A stretch of DNA of 64,000 nt from Turnera subulata (Eukaryota > Streptophyta > Magnoliopsida > Malpighiales > Passifloraceae): positions 62,001 to 126,000 of the forward strand of contig JAKUCV010002763.1 in the NCBI GenBank assembly GCA_028386065.3, read 5' to 3'. Made by a program: the position numbers and the translations under genes. Below are positions 23,355 to 33,672 of this stretch, one piece after another (position 1 is the first letter of the stretch; every line of letters begins with the position of its first letter). The notes under the pieces were generated by a model that was given only the letters and a program-made list of their open reading frames with translations, was not told where the DNA came from and did no database searches.

Positions 23355-23790
23355 ACCTTGTAAAGTTCTAAACCGAATTATATGTGCATATGTGTTATAT
23401 GCCATGTTGATTGTGTATTGATATGATTATATGATATGGTATGAACATGCTAGTATATGTGATATGCTAGGTTCATTTAGTATATGTGATATGCTAGGCT
23501 CATTTTGGTATATATGATATGCTAAATTTCTTGTGTACATGTTGAAGTCCATTTTAGTATATGTGATATACTGAGACTTTTGTGCATATGAGATATGTTG
23601 GATTTCAATTTTGTAAACGTAATACATGATTGATGTTGTGGTTTTGTCAAAAGAGTTTTGACAACAAGAACTTGATTGGTATATGATATCAATCAAGGTG
23701 TTCTTGGCAGTAAGTCGAAGAGTTCGACTAAGAAAAATCGAGTGTCGGTTTGTGTATAGAACGATCGTCGTTCTAGTACAGCCAGGCCAC

Positions 23791-24383
23791 AACATCGATG
23801 TTGGTGCGACAAACATCGATGTTGGCATGATGTTTAGCCTTGGCCGAACCTTCATAACATCGATGTTGTGTGACCAACATCGATGTTCTGATGAAGGTTG
23901 GTCTTGGCCGAACGTTCATAACATCGATGTTGTGTGACCAACATAGATGTTCTCATGCAAAATTTTCAAAACATCGATGTTATTTGAGCTCGGCCAAATG
24001 GGTTTGAAGTTCCAGAACTCACATAACATCGATGTTGAAGGTTCCAACATCGATGTTCTTGAGTTCCAGAACGTCAACATCGATGTTGGAAGTTCCAACA
24101 TCGATGTTATAATGCTACTGCCAAAATCTTGAACTTTCGGAATTCTCAAAACATCGATGTTGAAAAGTTGAACATCGATGTTATTGAGCTACTGCCAAAT
24201 AGTTTGGAGTTCAAGTTACTCAAAACATCGATGTTGAAAAGTTGAACATCGATGTTATTGAGCTACTGCCAAATAGTTTGGAGTTCAAGTTACTCAAAAC
24301 ATTGATGTTGAAATATTGAACATCGATGTTCTTGAGGCTCGGCCAAATAGTTGGGAGAATCAGATTCTCAAAACATCGACGTG
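23791..24383. repeat. Array 2: AACATCGATGTT palindromes, mostly paired
   Basis: Copies start at 23791, 23812, 23856, 23876, 23920, 23940 (AACATAGATGTT), 23970 (unpaired), 24025, 24046, 24076, 24097, 24150, 24171, 24224, 24245, 24298 (AACATTGATGTT) and 24319; a broken copy AACATCGACGTG begins at 24372. Pair spacing is again 20-21 bp start to start. Flanking text such as TTATTGAGCTACTGCCAAATAG or TTTGAGCTCGGCCAAATG resembles the inter-pair text of the first array. About 74 bp from 24191 to 24264 is repeated almost exactly at 24265-24338. Confidence 0.95.
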
Positions 24384-24577
24384 CATATAATTTTTTGGCC
24401 GAGGCTCCGCCCCGAGCCCTGGCAAGGGCGCTGCCCCTTGACCCCGCCCGCTAACTGGCTAGCGGGACCGCCATGCTGCCTCTGCGTAGCGGCTTATAAT
24501 GCATATGATGCATTGTTATTGTATATGAGATATATAATTTGTGAATTACATGCATGACATGTATGGATACAATTGTT

Positions 24578-24822
24578 GACAAGTATTCATCATTGCTTAG
24601 ATCAACATTTGGTAGGTTTTGCCAAAGCAAGGTGCCAATGTTTATCCTAGCAAGATGTGATGGCATAATTGTTATGCATGGAAACAATTATTAATATAAA
24701 TATTAAGTTCTTAGTTGCCTTCCATGGTAAGCACTCATCATTGCTTCGATCAACAAATGGTAGGTTTTGCTAAAGCAAGGTGCCTTTGTTTATCTTAGCA
24801 AGGTGCGAGTTGATAATTGTAA
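24578..24822 (+). repeat. Direct repeat in copia leader, two copies of about 95 bp
   Basis: The copies begin near 24578 and 24724 and share CATCATTGCTT(A/C)GATCAAC, GGTAGGTTTTGC(C/T)AAAGCAAGGTGCC, GTTTATC(C/T)TAGCAAG and ATAATTGT. Period is about 146 bp. Confidence 0.8.
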
Positions 24823-25173
24823 TATCTCGACTGCTTATTGTGGGTTTGGACTTAACTAAGTCATCTTAATAGAATTAAGGACTTAGAGGCAAGGGTTGAG
24901 TAATGTCTATGAGATAAATATGGACAAAGTGTTGTTCACTCAACTATCCAAGAGTTACATGAGATGTAATTGACAAGAGTTGTCTACCTAAATAACTATT
25001 GACATATGCGATCAACCAAAACTGACATATGTTGTAGTGAAATATGGATCTTGGCCTACTTATATAATTGTCTTGATTTATGTAGTAGGAGCACATTTAA
25101 TAGAATTCCTTGTTAAATGTATTTGTATGCATGACTCTTATTTGTGTGAGTTGATCATTGTTGTAGAGTATCC

Positions 25174-25620
25174 ATGGCTTTAAACACTAGCACATTGTCA
25201 CTGCGATCGGTCCTTGAGAAGGAAAAGTTAAACGGGAATAACTTCCTAAAATGGTATCGTAATTTAAGGATAGTCCTCAAACAAGAAAAGAAATTGTATG
25301 TCCACGAAGGGCTTGTTCCAAAGGAACCGTCGCCTAGTGCTTCTAGGGCAGGAAGGGATGCTTAGTAGAAGCATCTTGATGATGCATTGGTTGCATCATG
25401 CCTTAAGCTTATAACCATGGACTCTGAGCTTCAGAAGCAACATGAGTAATTGGGGGCATTCGATGTGATCGAACACCTGAGAGGTATGAGACCTCTAAAG
25501 CATTATTCCATTGCAAGATAGCTGGCCATTGGAAACTAAACTGCCCTGTTTATCTTGAAGAGGTAAAGAAGCAGAAGGGAAGTAAGACTTCTGCTTCAGG
25601 TATTTTCGTTATAGAACCTA
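25174..25620 (+). pseudogene. Copia gag, internally deleted
   Basis: Starts ATG at 25174: MALNTSTLSLRSVLEKEKLN, NGNNFLKWYRNLRIVLKQEK, matching the N-terminus of copia gag. TAG at 25363 follows RAGRDA, then KHLDDALVASCLKLITMDSE and a stop near 25449. The reading then jumps to GHWKLNCPVYLEEVKK near 25530, which normally follows the zinc knuckle; most of UBN2 and the first half of the knuckle are missing. A productive Gag is therefore not encoded. Confidence 0.85.
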
Positions 25621-26447
25621 ATATCTCTATCTCAGCATCAAGGATTTTAGATACCGGATGTGGTTCTCACATTTGTGTAAATGTGCAGGAACTAAGAAAG
25701 AGTGGGAGATTGGCTAAGGGTAAGATAGACCTACGTGTGGGAAATGGAGCAACAGTTGCTGCATTAGCCGTAGGAACTTACTATCTATCCTTACCTAGTG
25801 GTTTAGTTTTGGAACTAGACGATTACTATTATGTACCAACCATTTGCAGGAATCTGATTTCTGTATCTTGTCTTGACAAGAAAGGATTTTCATTCGTAAT
25901 AAAGGACGATTGTTGTTCCATTTATTTCAATGATGTTTATTTTGGTGGTGCATATTTGAGCAATGGTTTGTATGTTCTAAACCTAGAAACCGCAATCTAT
26001 AACGTTAACACGAAGAAGGTTAGAACGAATGATTCCAATGAAACGCACCTTTGGCATTGTCGTTTAGGCCATATAAACGAGACTCGTATATCTAAACTCC
26101 ATAAATATGGACTTTTAGACTCATTTGGTTATGAATCGTTTCAGACGTGTGAGTCGTGTTTGTTAGGCAATATGACGAAGGCTCCTTTTACCGGTAACGG
26201 TGAAAGAGCATCGGACTTGTTAGGTCTTATACATAGTGATGTATGTGGACCTATGTCTACACAGGCTAGAGGTGGTTTTTCATTCTTCATTACATTTACT
26301 AATGATTTCAGTAGATATGGCTATGTGTATCTAATGAGACACAAGTCAGAATCCTTTGAAAAGTTCAAAGAATTCAAGAATGAAGTACAGAATCAACTCG
26401 GTAAAAGTATTAAAATGCTTCGATCAGATCGAGGAGGTAATACTTAG
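25621..26447 (+). pseudogene. Copia protease and integrase, 5' part
   Basis: Open from before 25683 to a TAG at 26445. Protease active site is intact as ILDTGCGSH near 25650. Then VPTICRNLISVSCLDKKGFS, GAG-pre-integrase with zinc ligands (HLWHCRLGH, CESCLLGNM; 26046-26175), and the integrase core (IHSDVCGPMS, FFITFTNDFSRYGYVYLM). The second catalytic Asp is in LRSDRGG; the frame stops immediately after, where the family continues GEYLS. Confidence 0.9.
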
Positions 26448-27153
26448 GCCGAGAATTCCTTGATCATCTAAAGGAGTGTGGTATAGTATCACAGCACACT
26501 CCTCCGGGTACGCCTCAATGGAATGGTGTATCCGAAAGGAGGAATAGAACCTTGCTAGACATGGTTTGTTTGATGATGAGTCAAGCTGATCTTCCTCCTT
26601 CATTTTGGGGACATGCATTATTGAGTGCTACTTTTACACTTAACCGTGTTCCATCAAAATCCGTCGAAAAGACACCATATGAGATATGGACTGGGAAGCG
26701 TCCCAATTTGTCTTTTATGAGAATTTGGGGTTGTGAGGCTTACGTGAGACGTGAAGCATCACATAAACTCGGCCCTAAATCCGACAAGTGCCTCTTTGTA
26801 GGATACCCTAAGGAAACGAAAGGGTATTATTTCTATAATCCTTTAGAGCACAAAGTGTTTGTGGCTCGGACTACTATTTTTCTAGAAAGGGAATTTATTT
26901 CTAGAAGAATCAGTGGGAGGAAAGTAGAACTCGAAGAAGTTCGAGAGATAGAGGCTGAGATGGAACAAGGGCAGGAACCACAAGAAGTTGTGGATGAGAT
27001 TTCTGTGCCTGTAACACATGAACCGCGTAGGTCGGATAGGACTCGGTATGAGCCTAAGAGATATGGATTTCTCATGACTCATACTGGAGACGTGAGCCCA
27101 CTTCCTATCAGCAGGCCATTACGGGTCAAGACTCTGAGAAGTGGCTTGAGGCC
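26448..27153 (+). pseudogene. Copia integrase C-terminal part and RT linker
   Basis: After the stop the sequence continues in a shifted frame: EFLDHLKECG-like text, HTPPGTPQWNGVSERRNRTL (third catalytic residue region, 26500-26550), then an open stretch 26552-27157 with MMSQADLPPSFWGHALLSAT, NRVPSKSVEKTPYEIWTGKR and the linker with an acidic run ending RRSDRTRYEPKRYGFL. A short shift near 27110-27150 leads to the RT. Confidence 0.88.
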
Positions 27154-28274
27154 ATGAATTCGGAAATGGAATCCATGTACCAAAACAAGGTATGGACCTT
27201 GGTTGATCCACCTGAAGGGGTAAAACCCATAGGGTGCAAGTGGGTCTTTAAGAGAAAGACCGACATGGATGGTAATGTGATTACCTATAAAGGGCGATTG
27301 GTTGCGAAAGGTTTCAAGCAAGTTCATGGTATTGACTATGATGAAACTTTCTCACCAGTTGCCATGGTTAAATCCATCCGGATTCTATTGGCTATAGCTG
27401 CATACCATGATCATATGAGATATGACAAATGGATGTCAAAACCGCTTTTCTTAACGGAAATTTTGGAGGATGTGTACTTGACACAACCTGAAGGTTTTGT
27501 CGATCCAAAGTATGCTAATATGGTATGCAAGTTGCAGAGATCCATTTATGGATTGAAGCAAGCTTCTAGGAGTTGGAATCTTCGTTTTAATGATGTAATC
27601 AAAGAGTTTGGTTTCATCAAGAACGAAGATAAACCAAGTGTTTACAAGAAGGTTAGTGGGAGCACCATTGTTTTCTTGTTGTTGTATGTTGACGACATCT
27701 TGCTCATTGGGAATGACATTCCGACACTACAGTCCGTAAAGACTTGGTTAGGAAAGAATTTATTGATGAAGGACTTAGGAGAAGCTGCCTAAGTGGTGGG
27801 TATAAAGATCTATAGAGATAGATCCAAAAGGCTTCTCGGGCTAAGTCAAAGTACGTATATTGACAAGGTGCTAAAGAGGTTTAGCATGCAAGATTCCAAG
27901 AAAGGATTCTTGCCCTTGTCACATAGCATATCTCTCTCAAAGAATCAATGCCCTAATACGACTAAGGAGAGAGAGAGCGGAAGAGTTAGATTCCTTTTGC
28001 TTTGGGAATAGGATCTATCATGTATGCCATGTTATGTACTAGACCGGATGTCGCTTATGCTTTGAGTGTCACAAGCAGATACCAAGCTGATCCCAGTGAG
28101 TGTCACTGGACAGCAGTAAAGAACATCCTTAAGTACTTGAGAAGGACTAAGGATGCATTCCTGGTTTACGAAAGCGTGGGTGAGCTCGTTGTAAAGGGTT
28201 ACACCGATGCTAGCTTCCAAACCGATAGGGATGATTTTAGATCACAGTCAGGTTATGTGTTTTTGTCTTGGAGG
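27154..28274 (+). pseudogene. Copia reverse transcriptase and RNase H, 5' part
   Basis: RT is open from 27154 to a TAA at 27790: VDPPEGVKPIGCKWVFKRKT, AKGFKQVHGIDYDETFSPVA, YGLKQASRSW and the intact catalytic box LLLYVDDILLIGND (about 27680-27720). Position MDVKTAFL-type reads MSKPLFLTEILEDVYL, so that aspartate is not preserved. After the TAA, KIYRDRSKRLLGLSQSTYID continues in frame to about 28000, then shifts to YAMLCTRPDVAYALS. RNase H begins GYTDASFQTDRDD and is cut at 28274. Confidence 0.88.
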
Positions 28275-28483
28275 TGGTAATGTGTGCTGGAAGAGTTCCA
28301 AGCAAGGTACTGTATGCTGGAAGAGTTCCAAGCAAGAGACAGTAGCCGACTCTACAACTCAAGCTGTGTATAGTTCCTTTTGGGAACAAAGTAGGAGATC
28401 TATTGTCTAATCTTCTCACGCAACGGAAGCATGATGGTCATGATAAATCCACATATATGAGATATATGGATGATTGGCTTTAG
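28275..28483 (+). pseudogene. Copia RNase H end with short tandem duplication
   Basis: Remains of RNase H (VCWKSSKQ.TVADSTTQA). GCTGGAAGAGTTCCAAGCAA occurs twice with a 30-bp period (about 28285-28304 and 28315-28334), a duplication within the domain. Most of the RNase H C-terminus is deleted; the reading goes almost directly to the purine tract near 28484-28495. Confidence 0.8.
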
Positions 28484-28497
28484 TGCAAGTGCGAGAT

Positions 28498-30022
28498 TGT
28501 TAGTGAAATATGCCCAAAAGCCAATCATGGATGATTATTTGTAGTCATGTATACGCATTAATGTTATTCCAATAAGTATCGTTTATGAGATAAACGCTTG
28601 CACATACTTATAACCCTAGAATATTTCGTATTCTTAAATTGTCCCTAGTCGATTATTATTATGGATGGGTTGTAATAATAAATTAAGACTAGCGTATGTT
28701 GAGAATTGCATATGTGATATGAATTCTACATACGGGTACAAGTTAGAGAATTTGTGGACTGGACCGACCCACATAAGAACGCTACATGGAACGTTATATG
28801 ATTGTCACTAGTGGTTCTTATATGAAGTGTGCTTAGACCTATGATCATCAAGGTTCCCAACATATGAGTCGTATACTTTGATGTTACTCTTGGCTATTTC
28901 GTAAATGAGTAGACTTAGTGTAATCATTGGGTATACGATAAGTGTGTAGTGGGTTTTGTATGATCCAGAGGGGGTTCGTCCAACCCATATAACGGGTATA
29001 TTATCGGATGGTTTCTTGATAGAGTTGAACTGTAAATGCACGGCCGTGCTCGGATTATGATATGTGATATCGTGAGTATCCGTTTTACACAGTTAACTCG
29101 AGGATCAAGAAACCGAGATTAAACATATACGAGATTGACATATTCCATGTCTCGTGTTTAATCTTGATAATCGTACGAAGGGACGATGACATGTTTGCGA
29201 GGCATATGAATCAGTACTGATCTTGTCGTTCGGGTAGCAATGATGAGTTGCTAGATGCCGCTCTTTGCTTATAATTGTAAAATGAAATTTTACAATTATT
29301 ACTGGACGTTACAAGTGCCTACAGGGTCACACACATAGAGCCATTGACTCTAGCTGGTGGTTGAACCGTGGTTGGACCATAGTTCGACCGGGTGTGGTTG
29401 GACCGTGGTTGGACCATGGTTGAACGAGGGTCGTTTTGGTACAATAATGATCTGAATTATTGACCAGAGTTAGTGCTATGGTGGTGTGTTATCTGATTAT
29501 GCATTAGTGGAGACAAGATAATGAGGATCATTGTCTTTGGGGCCTAGTGTTGGCCATTATGCCTTATCACTTATGCATTATGGAAAAGGAAGGTAGGGAA
29601 CTTGTGTGATCTGATTACACTCTTGCTCTTCTCTAGCTTGCTTGAGTTTTCAGACTTGAGAGCTTCAGGAGATACACACATCACCCTCTTCCTCTTTGAG
29701 AAAGAAAAGAGACCATAATACCACACAGCTCCCGGAAATCCGCAGCTAGCACCGCGTTACGGGAGAGCTCGGGTTGGACATCGTGAGACGATTTCCGACC
29801 ACAGTCACGGTTCGTGTGGATACCATAGAGGAGCGAGGTTTTCATCTGGCTCTTACTGATTCAGCATCTACAGTTGGGTGAAAGACCTCAACCGAACCAG
29901 GTATGTTAAAATTCTTATAACTCGGTTTAGCTATCTTCACTTGGATCCTCCATGTGTATCCGGTTTTCCGCTGTGTTTATGTTTGCATTTTGAGTGTCAA
30001 TTGCATGTCCCGGATACTTACA
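28498..30022 (+). repeat. 3' LTR of the 8.2-kb copia
   Basis: Begins TGTTAGTGAAATATGCCC right after GCAAGTGCGAGAT and ends CGGATACTTACA before GGACC. Same length as the left LTR, with about 3% difference counted by eye. Confidence 0.92.
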
Positions 30023-30583
30023 GGACCGAAAGGAGAAGCCAGGAGTGCTAGACCAACCATAGCCAGCCTTCGCTCCTTAACCATTCGAAAGAAGAAAGGG
30101 AGAGACTGTGAGTATTAGCACCAATATTAAACTTCACCCTTAAGTAGACGACTACTCTAGTGACAGGGGGTAGATGGAAGCTTAGGGAACTATTGATAAT
30201 ATCGAAAGCCGTTGATAGTACTTTAGGTTGAGAGCCCCTTCAAGACATCTCATTAATCACAGCCTCACCCACAGGCTCAGCCTATGACTGAGGCTGTCGA
30301 GCAATTTAAAGCTTGAAACAGAACATGTGAACCCCGGATGCCTAAGAATTCACCAAACTGATCTCTTCCTCATTTATTCTGTTGTTACATTTATCTTTCC
30401 TGCCTAGTTTAGATTTTAATCATTATTCACCCAAATCCATCCTTATTTAATTATTTTCAAGCCTAGTTTGTCTTAATTTGAAAGCAAACAGACTCAACCC
30501 AGTCCCTGTGGATACGACCTTGATAGAATACTACAACATCCCTGTGCACTTGCAGGAACCTACGTTGCAGAATGACAACATCA

Positions 30584-33416
30584 TTAATAAAGAGGGTAAT
30601 TATACTAATTTGCTAATTTTATATATACTATATGTGAGTTGTTATAATAGACTAGTAATTTTGCTAATTATTTAATTTTTTTTCGTAGTTAAGTTTTTGC
30701 AGTAATTATTTTTCAATTGTTTTTATTATCTAATTATTTTTCGTATAATCTAGAGGGATAAGAATTATTAAGAATAATTTTTTGTATAACAATCGTTAAT
30801 TTGAATTATCGTTAACAATATTTGTTGATGTTCATGATATTCCAAATTATATAATTTTTAATATTAAATTATATGTTTAATAAGGAGAGTAATTCTATTA
30901 ATTCGTTAAGGATTTATATTAATCATTATCGTACGATATTTGTTAATATTCATGATATTCTAAATCATATAATGTACAATATTAACTTATATATTTAATA
31001 AAGAGGATAATCCTATTAATTTGCTAACTTTTTATATTGTAAGAGAGTTGTTATAGCAAACTTGGAATATTTGCTAAGTATTTAAGTTCTTTTCTGTTGT
31101 TATGTTTTTGTAGAAATTGTTGTTTAGTTGTTAACTTTTATATTATGAGAGAGTTGTTATAGCAGACTTGTAATTTTTACTAAGTATTCAAGTTTTTTTT
31201 TGTTGTTATCTTTTTGCAGTAATTCTTTTTTGGTTGCTGCTATTTGCTAATTATTCTTCGCATATTCTAATGGAATAGGAATGGTTCAGAATAGCTTTTT
31301 GTATAGCAATCCTAAAATAAGAGAGTTATTATACCAGACTTGTAATTTTTGCTAAGTATTCAAGTTTTTTTTGTTGTTGTGTTTTTGCAGAAATTTTTTT
31401 GGTTGCTGTTATCTGCTAGTTATTCTTCGTATATTCTATTGCAATAGGAATTGTTCAGAATTGCTTTTTGTATAACAATCCTAAAATTGAAATTTTTGTT
31501 AACAATATTTATTGATGTTCAAGATATTCTAAATTATATAATTTATAATATTAAATTACATATGTATTAAAGAAGGTAATTCTATTAATTTATTAAGGAT
31601 TTCTATTAATCAATATCATATAACGATATTTGTTGATATTCTTGATATTCTAAATTATACAGTTTATAATATTAAATTATATATTTAATAAAAAAGATAA
31701 CCTCTTAATTTGCAGTCTTTTATACTATAAGAGAATTATTATAATAGACTATATGTCATTGATGCATCATTCATTAGTTGTTATTATTAATATAAATTTC
31801 AATAAGGGTATTTTAGTGTTTTAATTTTGGGAGGTCATACTTTTTATAGACTGGTATTTATACATGTGCGATGCACATGATGTAATAACATATAATATAT
31901 TTTTTATACTCACTTATTTATTATTTTTTTGATAATTTTATAAATTTTAATTTTATCTATAATTTTATTTTTGTAATCAAGATTTTCCCAATTTATTTAT
32001 ATGAACATGTTTTAATTTATAATCTTCCAGTTTTGTTATATTTTTTTTATAAAATTTGTATTTTTATATAGAGTTTATATTAATAATTTTTAAATTTTTT
32101 AATGAGACCTAATTTTTATTTAAGTTTGGTATTTTATTAATTATTTTTCTTACTTATTATTTTTTTACATATAGACCTTATAAATTTTAATTTTTTAGGA
32201 AGTAAAATATTTTTAGATTTTGAAGGTTATATAAAATAATTTTATTATTTTTTGTGCACATGCGATGCATGTGGCATATTAACATATAATATCATTATGT
32301 ACTAAATTAAGTATTAGTATTGAAAAATATAGTTAATTATGCAAATGTAAATAATAAATTAAGTTAGTTTATATATGAAACATGTAAGAAGGAGTGGGTG
32401 ATTCTTATATATATTGTTTATTATTTATTTTTTTATGGAAGAGTCTTTATATATATATTTTTATCATTTTTAATTATTATTTATTTTTATGTGACACGAT
32501 CTATTTTCAAAGCTCATACTAAATTTTATCTTCATGCTTTTCTTTTCTCTTTATTTTGTCAAATAAAATTTTTTATTCTTTATTTTCAAGTTGATATTAT
32601 ATTATTTCTGAAGTTATAAGTCTTGTCTATTATTATTCATAATTTACTAAATCTGTTAAATAATTATATTGTACATCTCTTTTCGACTCATTTATTTGTA
32701 TTAGGATACTTAATCTTTAATCAACACCACTTTCTACAAAATTTTTCATCAATAAATATTTCTTTGTCTTTTATAATTAATACTTATTTATTATTAACAT
32801 TTAAATCTTATTTAATTTAATATTTAAGTTAGATATATATTTTTTGAAATTTTTATTGTTAACGGTTCATCCTCTTGGTAATAATTAATTAAACAAAATT
32901 TTCACATTGTTAAAGGTTGGATCCACTAACTAATACTCACACAAGCACTTGGGGTTGTAGTTTTCCATTCCTGGAGGTCGATCAGTACAAGCATTGGGTG
33001 GGAGCAACAGAGGTTGTTTTTTTTTTTTTCATTTTTTTGTCCGAATCATGCTTACACTAAGCTCTCTACTTGGGTCCTTATATCAGCGGAAGAGACTTTC
33101 AATAAGTAATAGATTTCTAAGCCCGAGAAGCTATAAGATCAAAAAAAATAATAGAAAGTGGATGATTCTTACTGAATTCGACGAACTAATGGATCAGGCA
33201 TAGAGCAGCTATTGCAGTTTATTTTGCGAACTAATGAGTGATCGCTAAAGATTGGTTCTTTACAAAAGTAAAACCAATGCAAACTGAAACCTATTAAAAG
33301 GAAAAGAAAGAGGAAGAGACTACTATGGAAAAGAGAGAAAAAAAAAAACTAAAACCTAGAGTTATGAATGGAAGATACATGAATGGAAGATACGTTCACC
33401 TATCTTGGGGATTCAC
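30584..33416. repeat. AT-rich stretch with diverged tandem repeats
   Basis: No gene is seen. From 30590 to 31760 diverged copies alternate around two phrases: TTTAATAA(A/G)GAG(G)(A/G)TAAT..TATTAATT (about 30584, 30880, 30998, 31570, 31690) and AAGTATT(C/T)AAGTT..TGTTGTT..TTTTTGCAG with GAGAGTTGTTATA (about 31065, 31155, 31330). At 31866 and 32258 near-palindromic GTGCGATGCACATG and CACATGCGATGCATGTG occur about 390 bp apart, followed by similar text (TAACATATAATAT), possibly ends of a small transposon. The remainder to 33416 is very AT-rich; small open frames there look accidental. Confidence 0.6.
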
Positions 33417-33647
33417 TGTTAGGAGATAATGTGTTGTAAAGCGATAATGCTTACCTGTAGATTAGACATTGTAGCTAATCACAATATAGCTAACTGCTAC
33501 AACCTGTATTGAGCTATCTGTAGCTCCTCCTGCTTATCACGCTAGGAGTTTGTGTTCTACTGTACTACTATTGTTATGCCTATAATACAAGTGTCAAGGG
33601 CACCATTCCTGGTGTGCAAAATTCCATCAGTTCTATTAGCTTGTATA
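33417..33647 (+). repeat. 5' LTR of a truncated copia element
   Basis: Starts TGTTAGGAGATAATG and runs to the primer-binding site TGGTAGCGGAGCCC at 33648, upstream of a copia gag start. The right edge (TTGTATA) is not a clean CA end, so either the edge is a few bases off or the end is non-canonical. No 3' LTR of this element is found. Confidence 0.6.
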
Positions 33648-33672
33648 TGGTAGCGGAGCCCTCTTGCTTTCA

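Larger units (their letters stand above)
23355..25173 (+). other. Untranslated leader of the 8.2-kb copia
   Basis: About 1.8 kb between primer site and gag without a credible frame. In order it holds: GATATGCTAG-type short repeats (23430-23610, unit near 30 bp, TATGTGATATGCTAG); the AACATCGATGTT array (23791-24383); a GC-rich block with GAGGCTCCGCCCCGAGCC (24397-24478) in otherwise AT-rich sequence; and a direct repeat of about 95 bp (24578-24673 and 24724-24822) sharing TCATCATTGCTT and GGTAGGTTTTGC. Such a repeat-laden leader is unusual for a copia element. Confidence 0.75.
21816..30022 (+). mobile_element. Complete copia retrotransposon, 8.2 kb
   Basis: Two LTRs of equal length (21816-23340 and 28498-30022, 1525 bp each) flank a primer-binding site, a 1.8-kb leader, degraded gag, protease, integrase, RT and RNase H, and a purine tract; GGACC target duplications bracket it. 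The LTRs differ at roughly 45 positions by eye, about 3%, so the insertion is moderately young. Domain order protease-integrase-RT-RNase H makes it Ty1/copia; the LTR and PPT phrases (GCAAGTGCGAGA then TGTTAGTGAAATATGCC) suggest the TAR/Tork side of the family. It cannot move on its own: gag is partly deleted and pol has stops and frameshifts. Confidence 0.92.
20274..30583 (+). repeat. Athila-like 3' LTR, split by a complete copia element
   Basis: The LTR begins TGATGCATCTG and ends ACAACATCA at 30583, giving TGATG...CATCA ends. The closing part includes CAGTCCCTGTGGATACGACC and TGTGCACTTGCAGG, phrases usual at Athila LTR ends. LTR sequence occupies 20274-21815 and 30028-30583, about 2.1 kb once the 8.2-kb copia and one target duplication are removed. 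A diverged internal duplication of about 430 bp is visible: GGTGAAGGACCGAAAGGAGA occurs near 21427 and again across the copia insertion site (21806-21815 joined to 30028). The following sequence TTAATAAAGAGGG matches repeats further right, supporting the end point. Confidence 0.7.

Noticed and set aside
23683..24149. Several open frames rich in NIDV and TSML
   Set aside because: Same artefact of the second palindrome array; frames overlap on both strands.
24397..24478. GC-rich block as a possible organelle or rDNA insertion
   Set aside because: I could not match it to any known organelle or rRNA sequence by eye; it has no definable ends.
32398..32820. Two hydrophobic open frames
   Set aside because: T-rich DNA gives F/L/I/Y-rich frames by chance; no start context or homology.
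33361..33395. Short tandem GAATGGAAGATAC before the copia LTR
   Set aside because: Two copies only; considered as a target duplication, but both copies lie on the same side of the LTR.
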